NCBI GenBank assembly: GCA_029204225.1
Contig: CM055098.1
Coordinates: forward strand, 3,225,106 to 3,289,105
DNA from: Diphasiastrum complanatum
Taxonomy: Eukaryota > Streptophyta > Lycopodiopsida > Lycopodiales > Lycopodiaceae
Direction: 5' to 3'
Length of the DNA: 64,000 nt
Shown here: positions 54,535 to 64,000 of the stretch, one piece after another
How positions within the stretch are numbered: the first letter of the stretch is position 1
Layout: every line of letters starts with the position of its first letter
Program-made: the position numbers and the translations under genes
Notes under the pieces: model-generated
Told to the model about the DNA's origin: nothing
The model's database searches: none
The model's input: only the letters and a program-made list of their open reading frames with translations

Positions 54535-56496
54535 GTGATTATGAGCAGGGATGTTGTGTTTGAAGAAAGTGAGTCTTCTACCCTAGAAGATCATGAGGAG
54601 GATGTATTTTCTCCTTCATCAAAAACTCCTATTATAGATGATGTTCAGGAAGATACAGGTCCATGTGATACAGCTTCTACAAAAGTTATACCAAGGGTGT
54701 GTACACAGGTGGATCTTGGTAAACGGAAGGAAAGGTCAAGGGTATTTGATACATATTCTCCTTCTACGTCACCTACAAAGAAGTTACCAAGATGGTATTT
54801 TGAGACTATAAAAGATAGTCAAATGTTGGATGAGGGAGAATCGAGTCAACAAGGAGCTAAGAGATTGACACGGTCAAGTGGACACTATCATGAAGATGGT
54901 GAAGAAACGCATTATGCGTTTATGGCTTCAGTGTTGAATTCTGAGGATCCTTTATTTTATGAAGATGCTGCAAAAGAACAAGTTTGGAAAACTACTATGG
55001 ATGAGGAGTTCAGTTCTATCATGAAAAACGAGACATGGGATCTTGTTGAACTTCCAGCAGGTAAGAAACCAATTGGTTGCAAGAGGATTTATAAAACCAA
55101 GTTTAAGTCTGATGGTTCTATAGATAAGTATAAGGCCAGATTAGTAGCCAAAGGATATGCTCAGAGGGAAGGGATTGACTATGAAGATACTTTTGCACCG
55201 GTTGCTAAAATGAATACTTTGAGGAGTGTTTTCGCAATTGCATCTCATTTTGGATGGGATATTCAGCAAATGGATGTCAAGAGTGCTTTCTTGAACAGTT
55301 ACCTTGAAGAAGAGGTTTATCTGGAGCAACCTCAGGGTTATGAGGTTGAAGGCAAAGAGCACTTGGTTTGCAAGTTAAAGAAAGCATTATATGGGTTGAA
55401 ACAAGCACCTAGAGCATGGTATACACGTATCAACAATTATTTTTTGAAGCAGAATTTTCATAGAAGCATGTCAGAGTCAACGCTTTATATTATGAAAGAT
55501 TTGGATGACATAGTCATTATTGTTCCTTATGTAGATGATCTTATTATCACAGGGTCAAATAAGTCACTAATAGAGAAGATAAAGAACAATCTTTCACAGG
55601 AGTTTGATATGAAAGATTCAGAGAGACTTCAGTATTGTTTGGGTATTGAAGTTTGGAGATCAAAGGAAAGTCTTTTCATATCACAAGCAAAGTATGCAAG
55701 AGAGTTACTCAAGAAGTTTAACATGCTTGATTGTAAGTGCATTTCTACACCATATGATCCAAGTGTAAAGCTTACAAAAGAGGAAAATTCTGAAAGTGTG
55801 AATGAAACACTTTATAGGCAGCTTGTAGGTAGTCTTATCTATCTAACGACTACTCGACCAGACATTTCATATGCAGTGAGCATGGTGAGTCAGTTCATGT
55901 CTTTACCAAAAGTTTGTCATTGGAAAGCGGCAAAAAGGATTTTGCGTTATGTCAAAGGGACACTCAGGTATGGCATTTATTATGGTGAAGGAACAAAAAT
56001 AAAACTTGAGGGTTTTGTTGATGCTGACTGGGCAGGAAATGCAGAAGATAGAAGATCGACTACAGGATATGCATTTAATCTTGGAACAGGAACTATATCT
56101 TGGAGTAGTAAAAAGCAACCAACAATTGCTTTATCTTCTACAAAGGCAGAGTACAGGGCTACTACATCAGCAACTTGTGAAGCAATTTGGTTACGAAGGA
56201 TTCTAAAAGATCTTCATATAGAACAAGTTGAACCTACAATTCTATGGTGTGACAATCAGAGTTGTATACAGCTTGCAAAGAATCCAGTATTTCATAGCAG
56301 GTCAAAGCATATTGAAGTTCAGCAGCATTTTATACGAGAAAAGTTACAAAGTGGTGAAGTAGAGTTGATCTACTGTGACACCAATGATCAAGTTGCAGAT
56401 ATCTTCACAAAAGGACTTGGTCGTGAAAAATTTGAGAAGTTCAGGACTCTCCTAGGTGTTATTGATAATCAATTATCCATTAAGGGGGAGTGTTAG
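54535..56496 (+). CDS. copia-2 reverse transcriptase and RNase H, open frame
   Basis: 653 uninterrupted codons in frame with integrase. RT begins NETWDLVELPAGKKPIGCKR, then KYKARLVAKGYAQREGIDYE, DTFAPVAKMNTLRSVFAIAS, QQMDVKSAFLNSYLEEEVYL, KALYGLKQAPRAWY and the catalytic YVDDLIITGSN (about 55530). RNase H carries GFVDADWAGNAEDRRSTTGY, LSSTKAEYRATT and WCDNQSCIQLAKNPVFHSRS, ending TKGLGREKFEKFRTLLGV. All core catalytic Asp/Glu residues I can place are present. The stop is at 56494-56496, inside the first six bases of the 3' LTR. Confidence 0.93.
   Translation: MIMSRDVVFEESESSTLEDHEEDVFSPSSKTPIIDDVQEDTGPCDTASTKVIPRVCTQVDLGKRKERSRVFDTYSPSTSPTKKLPRWYFETIKDSQMLDEGESSQQGAKRLTRSSGHYHEDGEETHYAFMASVLNSEDPLFYEDAAKEQVWKTTMDEEFSSIMKNETWDLVELPAGKKPIGCKRIYKTKFKSDGSIDKYKARLVAKGYAQREGIDYEDTFAPVAKMNTLRSVFAIASHFGWDIQQMDVKSAFLNSYLEEEVYLEQPQGYEVEGKEHLVCKLKKALYGLKQAPRAWYTRINNYFLKQNFHRSMSESTLYIMKDLDDIVIIVPYVDDLIITGSNKSLIEKIKNNLSQEFDMKDSERLQYCLGIEVWRSKESLFISQAKYARELLKKFNMLDCKCISTPYDPSVKLTKEENSESVNETLYRQLVGSLIYLTTTRPDISYAVSMVSQFMSLPKVCHWKAAKRILRYVKGTLRYGIYYGEGTKIKLEGFVDADWAGNAEDRRSTTGYAFNLGTGTISWSSKKQPTIALSSTKAEYRATTSATCEAIWLRRILKDLHIEQVEPTILWCDNQSCIQLAKNPVFHSRSKHIEVQQHFIREKLQSGEVELIYCDTNDQVADIFTKGLGREKFEKFRTLLGVIDNQLSIKGEC
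56481..56490 (+). other. copia-2 polypurine tract
   Basis: AAGGGGGAG lies directly before the 3' LTR (TGTTAG). Confidence 0.85.
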
Positions 56497-56886
56497 AATT
56501 AATGGTTAATTGTAGAGGCCAGCCTGCGTGCTAGAAGGCCTATTTCTATTTTTAGTATAGGTACTATCTATTTTTAGTATAGGTACCTAAGTTAGTACCA
56601 ATTTTGCTAGAATAGTATAGAAATCTATTTTAACCAAGTTAGCATAGATTTCTATTGTTAAAACTTCATAATTAGCATTTCAATTGCTATTGTAGTAGAA
56701 TAGCTTTTGCTTTTCATTGTGGACAGCCTCTATAAGAGTAGATGGGTGCCCACCTCCATTGTTATCATCAGCTTATGAAGCATAGCTTCTTGCAGTCTCT
56801 CTTCTTCTTCAGCTTGTGGTTGATGTTTTGTGTGAGTACTAATAAGATTAGTCTACTCCGATTAGAGAATCTCTTCGATTCTAACA
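56491..56886 (+). repeat. copia-2 3' LTR
   Basis: 396 bp, the partner of 51394-51795. It ends CTAACA before the target duplication ATGTG. Confidence 0.95.
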
Positions 56887-56891
56887 ATGTG

Positions 56892-56913
56892 TGCGCGTAT
56901 ATATGTATGTATG

Positions 56914-56944
<31 letters not shown>

Positions 56945-57348
56945 TGAGGGTCCGAGGCGGAGGCAGCCTTTTGGCGTCCGCGTCCGACGCCTGGACCCGG
57001 ATGCGTCCGACCCTCGAACGCGGGGTAGGACGCGTCCTATTTTTTTTTTCAATTTTTTTCTGGACGCGTCCAGCGTCAGAGCCCCGGACGCGTTTTTTAA
57101 TTTTTTTTTTTTTTTTTAAAAAACAGAAGGGCGCTCGCGGGCAACGGAACAGACGCAGAAGCCCGAGAGACAACGAGAGAGGAGAGAAAGAGGGCGGGAG
57201 AGAGAGCTATGGTGAGTGAGGGAGAGAGAGAGTGTGTGCATTTGGGTGGGTTATGGTGTGTGTGTGTGTGTGTGTGATGACTTCTGTGTATGTGTGTGTG
57301 GGGTTGTGTGTGTGGTGATTTGTGTGAGAGAGAGAGAGAGAGAGAGGA

Positions 57349-57382
<34 letters not shown>

Positions 57383-57385
57383 GAA
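56892..57385 (+). mobile_element. hAT-2 5' end fragment next to a TA tract
   Basis: After CGCGTATATATGTATG and (TA)n (to 56943) comes ATGAGGGTCCGAGGCGG, GC-rich CGTCCG/GGACGCG repeats, T-runs, CAGACGCAGAAGCCCGAG, then GA and GT runs. This parallels 50690 down to 50272 read on the minus strand. The LINE starts where the GT run ends (57381-57386). Frames here are products of the dinucleotide repeats. Confidence 0.6.
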
Positions 57386-57990
57386 AAGGAATATGATACA
57401 GTCCAAGATTACACAATTGGAGCAAGTAATCGGCAACAAACACATTTCAGCCTCCGAGTCTACCACCACTATGATATAAGAGTTGGAACAAACGATTGAG
57501 CAACAAAAGGAGGAAGCCCTTTCTTGGGCATACTAAAGCAAGGTACTAAACCTAGTGCTCCCATTACATCAGTCATTTCAACCACGATTCAGGAAGAGAA
57601 ATCTCGAGAACAAAAGGCTCTCAGCATTAGGGTCAGAGGGATTCCAGACACACGGGATGATGTAGCAGAGGCCAAGTGCTTCTTGGATACCACATTAGGA
57701 CATCGAACAGACAGTTTGGACACGGCATGGTGGACTACTAGAGATACAGCCACGTTGATCATCCGTTTCACATCCTTGGCTACTAGACGGGACGCCTAAC
57801 GATGTAGAGCTAAGCTCCGTGGTTCCACCATTTTTATGGATGATGATCTTACTTATATTTAGTTGGAGGAGAGGCATAAGGCCTTTCAGGAAGCTAGGGA
57901 GTCAGGCATACGAGTTATATATAGAAATGGACGAGTGCACCGCTTGGACAGTGCTTGTGATGGTTCCCATATTAGGGATTTGGGGTGCCT
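57386..57990 (+). pseudogene. LINE ORF1, N-truncated and broken
   Basis: KITQLEQVIGNKHISASEST runs to a TAA (57477-57479) and ELEQTIEQQKEEALSWAY follows. After a frame change come LKQGTKPSAPITSVISTTIQ, SREQKALSIRVRGIPDTRDD, WWTTRDTATLIIRFTSLATR and a TAA at 57797-57799. The basic end reads RAKLRGSTIFMDDDLTYI and FQEARESGIRVIYRNGRVHR. It aligns block by block with the open ORF1 at 16146-16706. Confidence 0.8.
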
Positions 57991-58022
57991 GGGGTTGGGA
58001 GCACCCCGGGGCCCCATCCACA
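57386..58022 (+). mobile_element. LINE copy 9, 5' part (ORF1), interrupted by chromovirus 3
   Basis: It starts inside the ORF1 coiled-coil region directly after a GT run and reaches the beginning of ORF2 at 58022, where the chromovirus LTR starts. The LINE resumes at 63564. Confidence 0.8.
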
Positions 58023-58380
58023 TGTTACGAGCATGTAACCAATGCCGAGCCCTAGAGAACACAGGAGGTCAGATACCACAGTCAGGGTCGTGTCCAGCAT
58101 ACACGACCAACAGGGTAAGACAGTGTGAGTAGTGTGCCCCGGCAAGGTCCAAAGCCATGGCGGGCCTAACACAGCCTAGGGACCCTGTCAACAGGATAGG
58201 GCCCCACGTTGGGTCCCGACGTGCAGTCGGCCACGACAGAGCCACGTGGCCGACACTTGGCAGTATGCATGCTACCAGGCCTCACACTGGGCTAGGAGGG
58301 GCTTGCTCCATATCAGGGAGTAGGCAAAGCTGCGAGGAGCAGTTAGTGTTTGCCCTACTGTGGTGTTAGGATCTCTTACA
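58023..58380 (+). repeat. Chromovirus 3 5' LTR
   Basis: Starts TGTTACGAGCATG, ends GGATCTCTTACA. It is the same 358-bp length as the LTRs of chromovirus 1, which it resembles throughout. Confidence 0.95.
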
Positions 58381-58396
58381 CTGGTGTCAGAGCCAT
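58381..58396 (+). other. Chromovirus 3 primer-binding site
   Basis: CTGGTGTCAGAGCCAT follows the LTR directly, an initiator-Met-type primer site with one change in the usual TGGTATCAGAGCC. Confidence 0.8.
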
Positions 58397-59272
58397 CTCC
58401 TTCTTTGGGAGCTTAGGAGCAGCAGTAGAGAAAGCTATCAGAGGATAGGAGAATTCTCAGATTCTCAGAAAAGAATAGAGGAGAGAAGTCGCTGTAGGAA
58501 CAGCTGTCTACTCATTCAAATTTGCTGGAATTTCAGTTGTTCTGAGGCAAAATTCCTTGTATAGGTTCAGCGCTGGAAAATCAGGGATCTACCCTTGATT
58601 TTTATGTATAAATTGAGAATTTCTGAGCAGATTTTAGGGACAAATCTGGGGACAGGTCCAGCGCTGCCAAATCAGGGTTGAGCTTCGATTTCGGAGTGAA
58701 GTTTCCGGATTTTGGAGTAGTTTCAGGGTAGAAAACTGGAGGCAGGTCCAGCGCTGGACAGAGGAGGAAAAATTCCCAGATTTATCCCTGATTTTGGGCG
58801 AGTTTCGGAACTTTTGCACCAGTTTTTGTGCCTACAAATCAGCGAGGGCAGGGGACTATTCTAATCAGATGTAATATACAAATCTGAGCCCCCAAATCAG
58901 ATGAATTGGAGCATTAGAAACTCGGGACAGACCAGCGAGCAGCTCTCTTCAAGTATTCCACTTTTTGGGATGGATTCGAGGCTTCAAATCTGAATTTTTC
59001 CAGAGCAGCAGGGGTGCTACTCAGATAGCGAGGTCAGCCCACCATCGAATCGGGTTTTTCCTTGTAAATTCAAGCCGGAATTCTGATTTTTCCGGGACAG
59101 CAGGTCTGAAAATTGCTGTGGAAGAGCTGAGAGGGCTTTTCTTGATATTTTCTTTGGAAGTACAGTCCACAGAAACAGCTAAGTTTTCTTTCCCTCCTTT
59201 GTACAGTTATAAATTAGTCTTTTTGACTTTTTTTTGAGAGGAAACAGCAGGCACTCCTTTTCTATCTCTGAA
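58397..59272 (+). other. Chromovirus 3 leader
   Basis: A long untranslated region with recurring GGACAGGTCCAGCGCTGGA, AATCAGGG and TTTTCCGGGACAGCAGGT phrases. No supported gene. Confidence 0.65.
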
Positions 59273-60450
59273 AATGACCACTTCTCCGGGACCTGATCAA
59301 CCCCTGACAATAGGCATTGATGAATTAGAAACGGAATCCCTGAGGTTCAGTAAGGGGTAAGAACCCATGGAAGTTGAAGAACAGGAACAATTCGCCAAAG
59401 AACTCGACGAATTGGTTACCAAGGAGCAGTTTCTCCACTTGGTAACATAGGTGGATGAACTGAAACTGGCTTTAGCCAATTTCAAGTCCAGTGTGGACGA
59501 CTCGTTCGCTAAAACTCAAAGGCTTGATTTTGAGTTCCGCGAAAGGAAGTCTTCCCTCCACTTCTCAGTTGTCCCCTTCTCCACTTCCATCAGTTTCGGA
59601 TGAGCCTATGCGGTCTCACCCCAGTGTCTTTAAAGACTTAAAGCCTCCTACTTTTATTGGGGAAGAGAAGGATAGAAACGTAGATATTCTACAAACCTTC
59701 CTCAACAAATGGAAGAACATTCATGCTCTTAAACAGACCCCTGACCATTTGCAAGGTATTGAGGCCAGTCATTCCCTAGGGCCCATGGCCTATAAGTGGT
59801 GGTTAAATCTCCAGGAGACTGGGCAGACTCCCCGGTCATGGAAAGCCTTTGAAGAGGCCTTCCTAAGAGAATTTCTACGAGAGAATGAACTTGATAGAGC
59901 CTGGGAAGCCTGGGAAATAGCAGTAATGGACAAGTCCCTCATCCAATATATCTTGCAGTATCGAGAAGCAATCTTAAAAATTAAAAATATGGATGACTAT
60001 CAGAAAGTCAGGGGATTTGTGCCTGGCCTGAAAGATGAGTATAAAGTAGAGGTTCAAAGAAACTCGCCCACTACCCTAGAGCAAGCTCTCAGATATGCTC
60101 AAATCTATGATGATTCAGTGGGTCGGAAGAAGGCGAGACAGCAGCCTCTTTCTGAGCAACCTCCTCAGAAAGAATGTCAATTTAAAAAGAAATTTTTAAA
60201 AAGAAAGAAAAAAGAAAAAGTTAAGAGTGAAGCTCCTCAAAAACGCCCATCGCTCATACAGCCCTTAAAACCAGAAAATTTTGAGAAAGCCAAACAAGAA
60301 CGTTTGTGCTTTGTGTGCATGGGCAGTCAGACAGTGTCCCAAGGGGCCTTTCACTAAGAAAGATAAAAAAGATAAAAAACAAGTTCATCTTGTTCAGACC
60401 GTAAGTTTCCCCAGTGACTCGGCAGCTTCCGAGATCAAAGTGTATCATGA
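59273..60450 (+). pseudogene. Chromovirus 3 gag
   Basis: ATG 59273 opens MTTSPGPDQPLTIGIDELET, with stops at about 59357 and 59447. The core frame (59491-60357) has PPTFIGEEKDRNVDILQTFL, GIEASHSLGPMAYKWWLNLQ, TPRSWKAFEEAFLREFLREN and FVPGLKDEYKVEVQRNSPTT. A very basic segment (KKKFLKRKKKEKVK) follows, then an incomplete zinc knuckle CFVCMGSQT where the frame is lost. Confidence 0.85.
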
Positions 60451-61080
60451 AAGACCATGAATACTATTGCCAGCTAACCTCTGCAATGCTAGCGAGACAC
60501 TTCAACTTTGGGCCGCATGACCTAGTACGTATGCATGGGAAAGTTGGTGACCAGTCAGTCAGAGTTATGGTTGATGATGGGGCGACCATAATTTTGTCAA
60601 CTACACCCTAGTTAAAAAACTCAGACTTCCAGAAGTACCTAGTCAGCATAGGTACATAGTTTCATTAGCTAAGGGTGAAGATAAGAAAATTTAGAAAACT
60701 ATGGTAAGTAATCTAAATCTTGGTATTCAGGGGTACCAAGATGAAATAAACTTTCAGATAATGCACCTGGATCACACATACACTGTTCTCGGGAGAGACT
60801 GGCTCTACAGCTTAGGACCTTCCCTCCACAGAAATTATCAGGAGAACACTCTCAGCTTTCAGCATAAAGGCCAAGAGATCCAGTTGCATGGGGAGCATGG
60901 TGTTCGCAACAGCCCCATGGTCTGCAGTTCTACGGCTACAGTTCTATGGTTTGCAGTTCAGAGCTTTGTCAGCTAATCGGAGACGACGACTATCAGGTAT
61001 TCTTATGTGACTTTCAGTTTATTCCTGAAGTTTCTATTTCCAGTTCTTTACAACAGATGGTAAATTAGGAACTTTACTGT
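60414..61080 (+). pseudogene. Chromovirus 3 protease region
   Basis: AMLARHFNFGPHDLVRMHGK and VRVMVDDGATIIL (60480-60600), with a frameshift right after the DDGAT active-site word. Then INFQIMHLDHTYTVLGRDWL (60750-60800) and a short local duplication around 60920-60965 (ACGGCTACAG/TCTATGG-TTTGCAGTTC). Confidence 0.8.
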
Positions 61081-63520
61081 CTAAATTTAAAGATGTTTTT
61101 CTTGAAGATTTGCCACATGGTTTACAACCCAGCAGAGAGGTAGATCATGTAATAAACCTAGTACCAGGTACAGCACTTGTTTCTAAACCTCCGTATCGGG
61201 TCAGCCGAACAGATGATGAAGAAATAACTAGGCAGTTAACAGATTATCTTGGGAAAGGCCAAATTCAGACCAATAGTTCACCATGGGCCTCACCAGTCCT
61301 TTTGGTGAAAAAGAAAGAGGGGTCTATGCGTCTTTGCGTAGATTACAGAGCCCTCAATAAAGTCACAATAAAGAATAAATACCCTATGCCTCGGGCAGAC
61401 GAGTTGTTTGATCAACTCGATGGGGCTAAGTTTTTCAGTAAAATAGACCTCAGATCGGGATATCATCAAGTCCGTATAAAGTCGGAAGATGTCTCGAAAA
61501 CAGCTTTTAGGACTCGTCACGGTCATTATGAGTTTAAGGTGATGCCATTTGGGCTCACAAATGCTCCAGCTACCTTTATGACCTTGATGAACAGTGAGTG
61601 TCCTCAGACCATACTTGGGTAAGTTTGTAGTCGTATTTTTAGATGACATCCTCGTCTACAGCAAAACGAGGAAGGAGCATCTAAAACACCTCAGAAAGGT
61701 GTTTCAACTGCTCAGAAAGCATAAGCTTTATGCTAAACAATCCAAGTGTGAATTCTTCGTTGAAGAAGTAGCATATTTGGGTCACATTATTCGTCGGATG
61801 GGATTAAGATGGACCCAAATAAGGTTAAAGCCATACTCAGTTGGCTGAGACCTCAGAATATTTTGGAACTTCAGATCTTTCTTGGTTTGGCGGGATAACA
61901 CAAACGATTTGTCAAGGAATATGCTCAAATAGCAATTCCCATGACAAATCTTCCTAAGGGGAAGGGAAAGGAGTTCATTTGGGAGTCCGCACAGTAGGAG
62001 AGCTTTGATGCTCTCAAAACAGCCTTAGCTACAGCACCAGTTTTAAAAGTCGTCGACCCCAATCAGCCATTTGTGGTCGAAACAGATGCTAGCGACTTTG
62101 CAGTTGGTGCTGTACTAACTCAGGGTGGACGACCAGTTGCGTTCGAGAGTAAAAAACTCAAGCCAGCTCAAACTAGGTACAGTGCCTATGAAAAGGAACT
62201 CTTCTCCATACTTCATGCCCTTGGAGGCATTATTTGTATGGTGCCAACTTTGAGGTCCTGACATGCCATGAAAGTCTCAGATACCTTTGCAATCAACCTG
62301 AGCTTAGAGGTCGGAAAGCTCGTTGGGCAGAGTTGATGCAAGAGTTTGATATGTCTATCAGATATAGACGGGGGAAATTCAATACAGTAGCAGATGCCCT
62401 TAGTAGAATGCCTATGATAAACGAGCTAAGTTTTACTCAGATTCGTAACGAGTTACTCGAGTCCTTGAGAGGGAAGTGCCAGCATGATGCATTCTTCTCT
62501 ACTATCTGGAACTCAGTCCAGAGCAGACAGTTACAGACTCTAGAACTAGTTCCCGAGGCTGGTACCAGTTCATCCAAGAATACGGCAACTTCCATTGAGG
62601 ATGATGATGAGTCCGAGTATACGTCAGATGACGTTGAGGATTCTGAGCCTGTTTTACCCAAGCAAACCCCAGTGGTTGAGGGTCAGTTGACTCAAGGATT
62701 CAAATGGAAACAGTATTCCATTCAGGATGAGTACTTGCTCTATAGAGATAGAGTATGTGTCCCCAATTCAAAGGATTAGAGGCAGCAGGTCCTATATGAG
62801 TGTCATGACAATCCTAGTGCGGGGCACCCATGCATTCAGAAGACCTATGAGCTTCTTCGTAGGCAATTTTTCTGGCCGGTCACAGTTGACCGTCTAACCA
62901 AAATGGCTCATTTTATTCCGACCAAAACAATCGGTAAAGCTCCAGAGTTAGCGAGGTTGTTTGTAGACGGGCTATTTAAATTGTACGGTCTACCTTCCGG
63001 CATAGTCAACGACCGGGACCGTAAGTTTAAGGGAAATTTTTGGAGGGCAGTATTCCATCATCTCCATACTAAACTTAATATGAGTACCACCGACCATCCA
63101 CAGGACGGTCAAACAGAGAGGGTAAATCAGGTGCTGGAGGATATGCTTCGCGCATACGTCAGCAAGAAGCAAACTAATTGGGAGGAGTATCTCTCGATAT
63201 TAGAGTTTGCTTATAACAATACCAAACATTCAGCTACGGGATACAGCCCATTTATGTTGATGTACGGTTTTCAGCCACGCTCACCCACAACTGGAGGGTT
63301 TAAACAAGAAAGAGTTGAAGCAGCCAAAAACTTTTTAGAAGACCTAAACCAAATGATAGAACATGCTAAGCGTAGCATCAGGCAGTCCCAGGATCGAGCC
63401 AGGCATTATGCAGATCCACATAGACGGGGTGTGGAGTTCTCCGCTGGTGAGAAAGTCTACTTGAGAGTCCCAGGTGACTCTAAAACCCTCAAATCAGGAG
63501 TGTGTGCTAAGGCTGGGAGG
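61081..63520 (+). pseudogene. Chromovirus 3 RT, RNase H and integrase (frameshifted, core deleted)
   Basis: [33 protein letters not shown] and [13 protein letters not shown], with a frameshift near 61600, then [15 protein letters not shown] and further stops (61895-61900, 61996). RNase [21 protein letters not shown], broken near 62220, then [17 protein letters not shown]. Integrase: [12 protein letters not shown] and RQFFWP join directly to [15 protein letters not shown] at 62878. That removes the two Cys of the zinc region and the first catalytic Asp (MDFIVG). NFWRAVFHHLHTKLNMSTTD and QTERVNQVLEDMLRAYV follow. Confidence 0.88.
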
Positions 63521-63563
63521 AGCAGTTAGTGTATGCCCTACTGTGATGTTAGGATCTCTTACA

Positions 63564-64000
63564 CTACACCACCTTCGGATTGGAGTGTGTGTGCTGGCAT
63601 ACACTCATCTTCCACTGCAGGGGACCTGGTTGATTTTATTACTGGCCAAGGTATATTATTCTTTATGGAGACACACGAGAGCCCAGAGCGAGGACTTCCT
63701 TCTTTTCCTGGGTATAGATGGGACTCAATATTCCGACAAGAGACTAGATCTGCCAGCAGCCGTGGTTCCGGTGGGGTCGCATGCTTATATAGAGAGTCTC
63801 TCCACTCGAGTCTTGACTTCATCAGACATGACGAGCAGGACCGCTATATATGGACTCGTATTGTGGGCCAGGATATTGGTTTGGATAGAGATCTTTTTAT
63901 TGCAGCATGATATTTTCCACCAGAGTCTTCATCTTTTGCTGAGGGTATTGGATCTCCATATCAGAACCTCTTACCGGATATTAACAGATTTGCAGAGCGG
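63564..64000 (+). pseudogene. LINE copy 9, start of ORF2 endonuclease (runs off the window)
   Basis: WSVCAGIHSSSTAGDLVDFI, FFMETHESPERGLPSFPGYR, SRGSGGVACLYRESLHSSLD and GQDIGLDRDLFIAA continue the LINE cut at 58022, in the same order as at 16773 and 11140. A TGA at 63908-63910 interrupts it. It ends at the window edge with a segment matching GIGSPYL...DIVRFAERG at 11.4 kb. Confidence 0.85.

Larger units (their letters stand above)
51389..56891 (+). mobile_element. Ty1/copia element 2, nearly intact, with ATGTG target duplication
   Basis: LTRs 51394-51795 (402 bp) and 56491-56886 (396 bp) differ by about eight substitutions and a 6-bp indel. ATGTG occurs at 51389-51393 and 56887-56891. The primer-binding site, gag, protease, integrase, RT and RNase H are in copia order on the plus strand, and a purine tract precedes the 3' LTR. 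Damage is limited to a stop near the gag start, two frameshifts (about 53610 and 53990) and one TGA in integrase (54394). Confidence 0.95.
58023..63563 (+). mobile_element. Chromovirus 3 (full 5' LTR, nearly deleted 3' LTR)
   Basis: Flanks are CCACA (58018-58022) and CTACA (63564-63568), a 5-bp duplication with one change. The 5' LTR is 58023-58380 (358 bp). The order gag, protease, RT, RNase H, integrase is on the plus strand. At the 3' end integrase coding sequence jumps at about 63520 into the last 45 bases of an LTR (to 63563), removing the chromodomain, purine tract and most of the LTR. The host site is LINE copy 9. Confidence 0.92.

Overview
This is an intergenic or intronic stretch of a large, repeat-rich eukaryotic genome, most likely a streptophyte plant. 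The support for that is plant-type Ty1/copia and chromodomain Ty3/gypsy retrotransposons primed by initiator-Met-like binding sites, BED/DUF659/hAT-type transposases with spliceosomal introns, and two exons resembling a plant TBC1D22/Gyp1-like Rab-GAP. A non-seed plant or charophyte would fit, but I cannot fix the species. Nothing prokaryotic is present, and I see no rRNA, tRNA or CRISPR array.

Layout. 1-21.4 kb is a mosaic of broken L1-like LINEs: minus strand at 1-2.4 and 4.1-5.9 kb, plus strand at 8.5-9.9, 10.4-11.7, 15.3-16.1, 16.15-19.2, 19.5-19.8 and 20.2-21.4 kb. It also holds a hAT transposase fragment (2.4-4.1 kb), the 5' part of a Ty3-like element (5.9-8.35 kb, minus), a degenerate copia element (11.7-15.3 kb, minus) and a copia-like LTR (19.8-20.2 kb). 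21.4-26.4 kb is AT-rich, free of recognisable transposons, and carries the only probable host-gene exons (minus strand, 21679-21865 and 25248-25398). 26.4-51.4 kb is dominated by DNA transposons. A nearly complete hAT-like element (about 27.26-39.01 kb) is split by a 5.65-kb chromovirus (28899-34552). A second copy of the same element lies head to head with it (39.1-44.16 kb) and is truncated by another chromovirus (44157-46288). After tandem repeats and an unclassified segment comes a related hAT family (47.4-50.7 kb, minus). 51394-56886 is a nearly intact copia element with a perfect 5-bp target duplication. 57.4-64 kb is another LINE interrupted by a third chromovirus (58023-63563).

Most interesting points. 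(1) The LINE family ends in GACATTAATAAA followed by a (CT)n tract instead of poly(A) in four copies, and comparison of the two copies of one hAT family suggests that it inserts into pre-existing (CT/GA)n microsatellites. (2) The hAT elements encode multi-exon transposases whose last exon adds a long Pro-rich/acidic tail with AT-hooks. They also carry a small convergent coiled-coil gene, and their termini carry GGTACC palindromes abutting (TA)n. (3) The Rab-GAP exons imply a host gene whose neighbouring introns would exceed about 21 and 38 kb, so much of the window may be intron.

Nearly every transposon gene is broken. The longest open frames are copia RT-RNase H (54535-56496), gypsy protease-RT-integrase (30125-32557) and the catalytically deleted hAT transposase (36962-38595). 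All boundaries were read by eye. No database search was possible.
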